From NCBI RefSeq assembly GCF_020075545.1, contig NZ_JAIQZK010000001.1, forward strand, positions 186,001-250,000: a stretch of DNA of 64,000 nucleotides. The letters run 5' to 3'. This DNA is from Nocardioides sp. TRM66260-LWL. GTDB taxonomy: Bacteria > Actinomycetota > Actinomycetes > Propionibacteriales > Nocardioidaceae. Under the pieces are notes generated by a model. The model worked only from the letters and a program-made list of their open reading frames with translations. It did no database searches and had not been told where the DNA came from. Position numbers and translations under genes: made by a program. Positions 59,620 to 64,000 of the stretch are shown here, piece after piece. How positions within the stretch are numbered: position 1 is the stretch's first letter; every line of letters begins with the position of its first letter.

Positions 59620-61386
59620 GTGACGACCGCCGCCGTCCCGCCGAGCGTGGGCGACTACGAGCTGCTCGCCAAGCTGGGCGAGGGCGGCATGGGCGTGGTC
59701 CACCTCGCCCGCCGTCCCGGCGGCGACCGCGTGGCGCTGAAGGTGCTGCGTCCGCACGTCGTCGGCGACGACGAGACCCGGGCGCGCCTGGCCCGCGAGG
59801 TCTCCTCGCTCGAGCGCATCCGCAGCCGCTGGGTCGCCGAGATCCTCGACGCCGACCCCTGGGCGCCCATCCCGTACATCGCGACCCGCTACGTGCCCGG
59901 CCTCTCGCTGCACGACCACGTGCTCGAGGAGGGCCCGATCGAGGGCGACGACCTGCTGTGGTTCGCCGGCTGCCTGGCCGAGGGCGTCGGCAGCGTGCAC
60001 GCGGCCGGCGTGCTGCACCGCGACGTCAAGCCCTCGAACGTGCTGATGGAGGGTCGCACGCCGATCCTCATCGACTTCGGGCTGGCCCGGGTCGCCGACG
60101 ACCCGCGCCTGACCCACACCGGCTTCCTCCTCGGGACGCCCGGCTACCTGGCGCCCGAGATCCTCTACGGCGACGACGCCACGGCCGCCTCCGACGTCCA
60201 CTCGTGGGCGGCCACCGTCGCCTACGCCGGCCTCGCCCGGCCGCCCTTCGGCCGCGGCCCGGCGATGGCGATCATGGACCGCGTGCGGCGCGGCGAGCAC
60301 GACCTGCGCGGCCTGCCCGACGAGCTCGCGCGCCTGCTGGCCGCCGCGCTCGACCCCGAGCCGGAGCGACGGCCCACGCTCGCCCAGCTGCTGGCCTGGC
60401 TGGGGCCGCGCACGACGCGGCGCGACCTGCCCGCCACCCCGCTGGCGCAGGCCGTGCCGCAGACGGTGCCGCTGGCCGCCGTCCACCGCGCGGCGCTCGC
60501 CGACGGCACCGAGGTGCTCGGCCCCGATCTCACGGACCCCGCCGGCGACCCCGTCGGGGCGGCCGACCCGACGCGCATGTACACCGTGCGCGCCACCGCG
60601 CCGTTGAGCGCGGCGCCTCCGCTCCACCGGTCCGTCCCGCCCGCACCGCCCGCGCCGGCAGCCCCGTACGCACCGCTGCAGCCGCCGGCGTCCGGCCCGG
60701 CGCCGGGCGTCCCAGGGGGCCCGGGAGGCCCGGAGGCCTCGGAGGAGCCCCAGCCGTGGCCGTGGGAGTGGGAGGACGCGCCGGCGGAGCCACGCGCTCC
60801 GCTGGCCGAGCGGACGCGGCGACTGGTCGTCTGGGTGCTCCTCGCGGCGCTCGTCGGAGCCGCCGTCGCGGTGGCCCCGTGGGTCGCCACCGGCTCGGTG
60901 CTGCTCCTGACCTGGCTGCTGCGCACCGGCTCCCTGGCCGCGAGCGGTCTGGCCGACCGGCGTCGCCTGCGCGGCGCGCGCTGGCACGACGTCCCGGGCA
61001 CGACCCTCGGCCTGCCCTGGCAGCTGCTGCGCTCCCTGCCCAGCACGGTGCTCCTCGCCCTGTGGGCGCTCGGCGTCGCGGCGGTCGGCGGGCTCGTCTG
61101 CTTCGCCGCGGCGGTCGACCAGCGCCTCGCGCTCGGCGTCTGCGGCACCCTGCTCGCCGTGGGCGCCTGGGCCGGGCCCGGCGGCTCGCGGGTCCGCGGC
61201 CCGCTCGGCGCCGTGGTGCGTCCGGCCGCCCGACGTCCCGTCGGCTGGCTGATCGTCTGCGCGCTGCTGCTCGCGGGGGCCGCCGGCGGCGCCGCGATCG
61301 CCCGCGGCGGCGCGGACTGGACGCCCGGCTCCGAGCGTCCGCTCTCCGGCCGCGACCTCCCCGGCCTCGGTGCTGTGGCACGATGA
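59620..61386 (+). CDS. Membrane-bound PknB-type Ser/Thr protein kinase
   Basis: 588 residues from GTG 59620. The kinase domain (1-275) is complete: GEGGMGVVHLA, ALKVLRP, HRDVKPSNVL, DFGLARV and TPGYLAPE. A Pro/Ala-rich linker follows (about 275-390), then four to five hydrophobic helices (VWVLLAALVGAAVAVAPWV to VCALLLAGAAGGAAIARGG) in place of the usual single helix with PASTA repeats. Its substrates are unknown. The stop codon overlaps the cimA leader ATG. It is unlike the kinase fused to ligA, which lacks membrane parts and has HRDIT. Confidence 0.92.
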   Translation: MTTAAVPPSVGDYELLAKLGEGGMGVVHLARRPGGDRVALKVLRPHVVGDDETRARLAREVSSLERIRSRWVAEILDADPWAPIPYIATRYVPGLSLHDHVLEEGPIEGDDLLWFAGCLAEGVGSVHAAGVLHRDVKPSNVLMEGRTPILIDFGLARVADDPRLTHTGFLLGTPGYLAPEILYGDDATAASDVHSWAATVAYAGLARPPFGRGPAMAIMDRVRRGEHDLRGLPDELARLLAAALDPEPERRPTLAQLLAWLGPRTTRRDLPATPLAQAVPQTVPLAAVHRAALADGTEVLGPDLTDPAGDPVGAADPTRMYTVRATAPLSAAPPLHRSVPPAPPAPAAPYAPLQPPASGPAPGVPGGPGGPEASEEPQPWPWEWEDAPAEPRAPLAERTRRLVVWVLLAALVGAAVAVAPWVATGSVLLLTWLLRTGSLAASGLADRRRLRGARWHDVPGTTLGLPWQLLRSLPSTVLLALWALGVAAVGGLVCFAAAVDQRLALGVCGTLLAVGAWAGPGGSRVRGPLGAVVRPAARRPVGWLIVCALLLAGAAGGAAIARGGADWTPGSERPLSGRDLPGLGAVAR

Positions 61387-61424
61387 CGGCCATGCCCGCG
61401 CCCGTCCGCATCCGGATTCCCTAG
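61383..61424 (+). CDS. cimA leader peptide (MTAMPAPVRIRIP)
   Basis: 13 codons from ATG 61383 to TAG 61424. Two Ile codons and one Val codon near the end fit sensing of isoleucine, the pathway end product. The ATG overlaps the kinase stop (ATGA), so ribosomes finishing the kinase could start it. A terminator hairpin follows 26 bases later. Confidence 0.65.
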   Translation: MTAMPAPVRIRIP

Positions 61425-61450
61425 CGCGCCGAGCACCCCGCCCGGCGCGC

Positions 61451-61478
61451 CGCCTCTCGATCCTCGAGGGGCGTTTTT
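61451..61478 (+). terminator. Attenuator terminator before cimA
   Basis: CGCCTCTCGA (61451-61460) pairs with TCGAGGGGCG (61464-61473), with one G-U, around TCC. TTTTT follows at 61474-61478. An upstream stem (GGCGCGCC-type pairing, about 61424-61450) could be the alternative antiterminator. Confidence 0.8.
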
Positions 61479-61518
61479 CATGTCCGGACCCGACCCCGAC
61501 CACCGCAGGAGCACGACG

Positions 61519-63117
61519 ATGAGCTCACCCGACCGCGAGGCGTTCCACGTCTACGACACCACGCTGCGCGACGGCGCGCAGCAGGAGGGCCTCTCGCTCA
61601 CGGTGGCGGACAAGCTCGCGATCGCGCGTCACCTCGACGGCCTGGGCGTCGGGTTCATCGAGGGCGGCTGGCCGGGTGCGAACCCGAAGGACACTGCGTT
61701 CTTCGCCCGCGCGAAGGCCGACCTCGACCTGCGGCACGCCCAGCTGGCGGCCTTCGGCGCCACCCGGCGCGCGGGCGTGGCGGCGGCCGACGACCCGCTG
61801 GTGGCGGCGCTGCGCGACAGCGGGGCGGGCGTCGTCACGCTGGTGGCCAAGTCGCACGACCGGCACGTCGAGCTGGCCCTGCGCACGACGCTGGAGGAGA
61901 ACCTCGCGATGGTGCGCGACACCGTCGCCCACCTGCGCGCCGAGGGGCAGCGGGTGTTCCTCGACGCCGAGCACTTCTTCGACGGCTACCGCGCCAACCG
62001 CGACTACGCGCTGGAGGTGCTGCGGACCGCCTTCGAGGCCGGCGCCGAGGTCGCGGCGCTCTGCGACACCAACGGCGGCATGCTCCCGGCCTGGGTGGCC
62101 GACGTCGTCCACGACGTCGTCACCTCCACCGGCGGACGCGTGGGCATCCACTGCCACAACGACACCGGCTGCGCGGTGGCCAACTCGCTCGCCGCCGTCG
62201 ACGCCGGCGCCACCCACGTGCAGGGCACCGTCAACGGCTACGGCGAGCGCACCGGCAACGCCGACCTGATCGCGGTCGTCGCCAACCTCGAGCTCAAGCT
62301 GGAGCGTCCGGTGCTGCCGCCGGGGCTGCTGCGCGAGGCCACCCGCATCGCCCACGCGGTCGCCGAGGTCACCAACGTGCCGCCCTCGTCGCGGCAGCCC
62401 TACGTCGGCACCTCGGCGTTCGCGCACAAGGCGGGCCTGCACGCCAGCGCGATCAAGGTCGACCCCGACCTCTACCAGCACATGGACCCCCTCGGCGTCG
62501 GCAACGACATGCGGCTGCTGGTCTCCGACATGGCCGGACGCGCCTCGATCGAGCTCAAGGGCCGCGAGCTCGGCTTCGACCTCTCCGGCGACGACCCCGA
62601 CACCCGCGCCCTGGTCACGCGCGTCACCGAGCGGGTCAAGGTGCTCGAGGCGCGCGGCCACACCTTCGAGGCCGCCGACGCGTCCTTCGAGCTGCTGCTG
62701 GCCGAGGAGGTCGAGGGCCGCCGTCCGTCGTACTTCGAGGTGGAGTCGTGGCGGGTGATCACCGAGACCCGACCCGACGGCGAGGCGGTCTCCGAGGCCA
62801 CCGTCAAGCTGGTCGCGGACGGGGTGCGGTACGTCGTCACCGGCGAGGGCAACGGCCCGGTCAACGCCCTCGACCAGGCGCTGCGCACCGCGATCGGCCA
62901 GGCCTACCCGGCGGTCGCCGAGTTCGAGCTGATCGACTACAAGGTGCGCATCCTCGACCAGGGGCACGGCACCGACGCGATCACCCGCGTGCTGATCGAG
63001 ACCAGCGACGGCGCGTCGTCCTGGGTCACCGTCGGCGTCGGCGCGAACCTCGTCGAGGCGTCCTGGGGGGCGCTGGTCGACGGCCTGACGTTCGGCCTGC
63101 GGCGCCACGGCCTCTGA
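61519..63117 (+). CDS. cimA: Citramalate synthase
   Basis: 532 residues from ATG 61519, with AGGAG seven bases upstream; an in-frame ATG at 61480 sits right after the terminator T-run and is less likely. It condenses pyruvate and acetyl-CoA to citramalate for threonine-independent isoleucine synthesis. The HMGL-like TIM barrel has YDTTLRDGAQQEG, IHCHNDTGCAVANSLA and the QGTVNGYGERTGNADL block. The C-terminal LeuA-type allosteric domain (about 400-530) has FELIDYKVRILDQGHGTDA. The group is CimA/LeuA-like; citramalate is favoured over 2-isopropylmalate by the length and TIGR00977-type features. Confidence 0.93.
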   Translation: MSSPDREAFHVYDTTLRDGAQQEGLSLTVADKLAIARHLDGLGVGFIEGGWPGANPKDTAFFARAKADLDLRHAQLAAFGATRRAGVAAADDPLVAALRDSGAGVVTLVAKSHDRHVELALRTTLEENLAMVRDTVAHLRAEGQRVFLDAEHFFDGYRANRDYALEVLRTAFEAGAEVAALCDTNGGMLPAWVADVVHDVVTSTGGRVGIHCHNDTGCAVANSLAAVDAGATHVQGTVNGYGERTGNADLIAVVANLELKLERPVLPPGLLREATRIAHAVAEVTNVPPSSRQPYVGTSAFAHKAGLHASAIKVDPDLYQHMDPLGVGNDMRLLVSDMAGRASIELKGRELGFDLSGDDPDTRALVTRVTERVKVLEARGHTFEAADASFELLLAEEVEGRRPSYFEVESWRVITETRPDGEAVSEATVKLVADGVRYVVTGEGNGPVNALDQALRTAIGQAYPAVAEFELIDYKVRILDQGHGTDAITRVLIETSDGASSWVTVGVGANLVEASWGALVDGLTFGLRRHGL

Positions 63118-63136
63118 GTCCCGGCGACCTCGGCGG

Positions 63137-63784
63137 CTACGGCGCGGGACGGGGCCCTGCAGCGGCCGGCGGCGCGTCGAGCACCCGTCGGACGAGGTCG
63201 GCCCAGGCGTCCTGCACCCGCGCGACGCTGTGGCCCTCGCGGCGCACCTGCTGCACCAGCACCGGCACCTCCAGCGGCGCGATGAGGGCGGTGGTGAGCA
63301 GCGGGAGGTCGCCCTCGACGCCGATCTCGCCCAGCAGGTGGCGCACGTGGCTGGCGATGAAGCCGATCGCCGCGACGCTGCGTCCGCCCGGGTATCCGGA
63401 GGCGGCGATCAGGTCGGCGTGCAGCAGCGTGGTCTCGATGCGCGAGCGGCCGAAGGCGAGCAGCCGCTCGCGCGGGGGAGCGCCCGGGCCGAGCGGCGGC
63501 GGGCCGGAGAGGACGGCGGCCTGCCAGCCGGACTCGCTGAAGTCGAGCAGCTCGCCCATGAGGCCCTCGCGGGAGGAGAACCGGCGGAACACGGTGCCCT
63601 TGCCGACGCCGGCCTCGCTGGCCAGGCGGTCCATCGTCACCCCGCAGACGCCGTCGCGCTCGACCAGGCGGCGGGCGGTCTCGAGCAGCAGGGCCCGGTT
63701 GCGGGCGGCGTCGGCGCGCTCGGGCGGCCGGTCGTCGGCCAGCGGGAGGAGCGGACGCGGGACGTCCTGGCCGGGGGTGCTCAT
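63137..63784 (-). CDS. TetR-family transcriptional regulator
   Basis: 215 residues. The HTH reads GVTMDRLASEAGVGKGTVFR, and RRFSSREGLMGELL follows. The C-terminal domain is of the TetR_C type found near FMN-reductase/oxidoreductase genes. It is divergent from the partial FMN reductase gene, with a perfect palindrome between. Confidence 0.9.
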   Translation of the reverse strand: MSTPGQDVPRPLLPLADDRPPERADAARNRALLLETARRLVERDGVCGVTMDRLASEAGVGKGTVFRRFSSREGLMGELLDFSESGWQAAVLSGPPPLGPGAPPRERLLAFGRSRIETTLLHADLIAASGYPGGRSVAAIGFIASHVRHLLGEIGVEGDLPLLTTALIAPLEVPVLVQQVRREGHSVARVQDAWADLVRRVLDAPPAAAGPRPAP

Positions 63785-63853
63785 GACGGTGCCGACTCTA
63801 GGCCGCCCGGCGGCGGCGGGACTCCCGGAACGGGATCCTGACAGCGGGGAATA

Positions 63854-63875
63854 GAAACGGACCGTGGTCCGTTTC
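63854..63875. promoter_or_regulatory. Palindromic TetR operator in the divergent spacer
   Basis: GAAACGGACC (63854-63863) and GGTCCGTTTC (63866-63875) are perfect arms around GT. It lies between the TetR gene and the FMN reductase gene. GGACCGTGGTCC is a common form of TetR site. Confidence 0.75.
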
Positions 63876-63916
63876 GCCCGTCGTCCGTTCCACGTCCCTC
63901 CACCAGGAGTGAAGTC

Positions 63917-64000
63917 ATGACCCGCGTCGCCCTGCTGCTCGGCAGCCTCCGCACCGACTCCGTCAACCGCAAGATCGCCGAGCTCCTCCGTGACCAGGCG
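63917..64000 (+). CDS. NADPH-dependent FMN reductase-like protein, N-terminal end only (partial)
   Basis: The first 28 codons, MTRVALLLGSLRTDSVNRKI onward, run off the window. GSLRxxSxNRK is the flavin-binding start of the NADPH-dependent FMN reductase (ArsH/YieF/chromate-reductase-like) family. AGGAG (63905-63909) sits seven bases before ATG 63917. It is probably controlled by the divergent TetR. Confidence 0.8.
   Translation, partial: MTRVALLLGSLRTDSVNRKIAELLRDQA

Noticed and set aside
61480..61518. Upstream ATG of cimA at 61480
   Set aside because: It lies directly after the terminator T-run with no SD, whereas ATG 61519 has AGGAG seven bases upstream.
63781..63972. 63-residue minus-strand frame over the TetR operator
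   Set aside because: It is antisense to the operator and the FMN reductase start and has no supporting motif.

Overview
The window is a high-GC chromosomal segment of an actinobacterium. The gene order matches the Actinomycetota backbone: a DUF2344 protein, rne, rplU, rpmA, obgE, proB; then mnmA, a MetE-like protein, ligA, gatCAB; then ilvD, ilvBNC, leuB, ilvE, cimA. GTG starts, IdeR/DtxR-type iron boxes and many start codons 6-8 nt after a TANNNT -10 hexamer agree with this. Nocardioidaceae is my best guess at family level, but that is inference. I see no rRNA, tRNA, CRISPR array, transposase or replication origin.

Layout: 1-8012 holds ribosome and RNA housekeeping (rne, rplU, rpmA, obgE), proB and a secreted protein. 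8047-11380 is a tRNA-thiolation cluster (cysteine desulfurase, mnmA) with a core-only MetE-like protein. 11499-14677 is an accessory TetR/MFS efflux pair and a hydrolase. 14814-17750 is the most unusual locus: a Ser/Thr protein kinase domain on visibly AT-richer DNA reads in frame, without a stop, into NAD-dependent DNA ligase. 17758-23603 has a membrane-anchored protein, a PhoA-type phosphatase and gatCAB.

23692-29536 is a cobalamin-riboswitch operon. Two exported proteins look like the two domains of animal intrinsic factor/transcobalamin split into separate genes. A complete ECF transporter (T, double-ATPase A, S) follows. I read it as a surface B12 capture and uptake system.

29579-44426 is mixed: hydrolase, EamA exporter, ilvD, two uncharacterised proteins, DUF1990, kynureninase, an ABC exporter with a DesKR-type two-component system, a domain-permuted photolyase, and VOC and PCD/glyoxalase proteins. 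44476-48205 is ilvBNC with a Leu/Val leader peptide and attenuator hairpin. 48236-53123 is accessory (DJ-1/PfpI, FrnE, a divergent MocR/YczE pair, a methyltransferase, a small ORF). 53134-55416 is leuB and ilvE. 55444-59543 is an iron-siderophore ABC importer with two IdeR-like boxes. 59620-63117 is a second Ser/Thr kinase and cimA, with a second leader-peptide attenuator between them. The window ends with a TetR gene divergent from a truncated FMN reductase gene.

The branched-chain amino acid genes (ilvD, ilvB, ilvN, ilvC, leuB, ilvE, cimA) form a dispersed set covering citramalate, valine and isoleucine synthesis and part of leucine synthesis. The desulfurase probably feeds sulfur to MnmA, and GatCAB completes Gln/Asn-tRNA formation.
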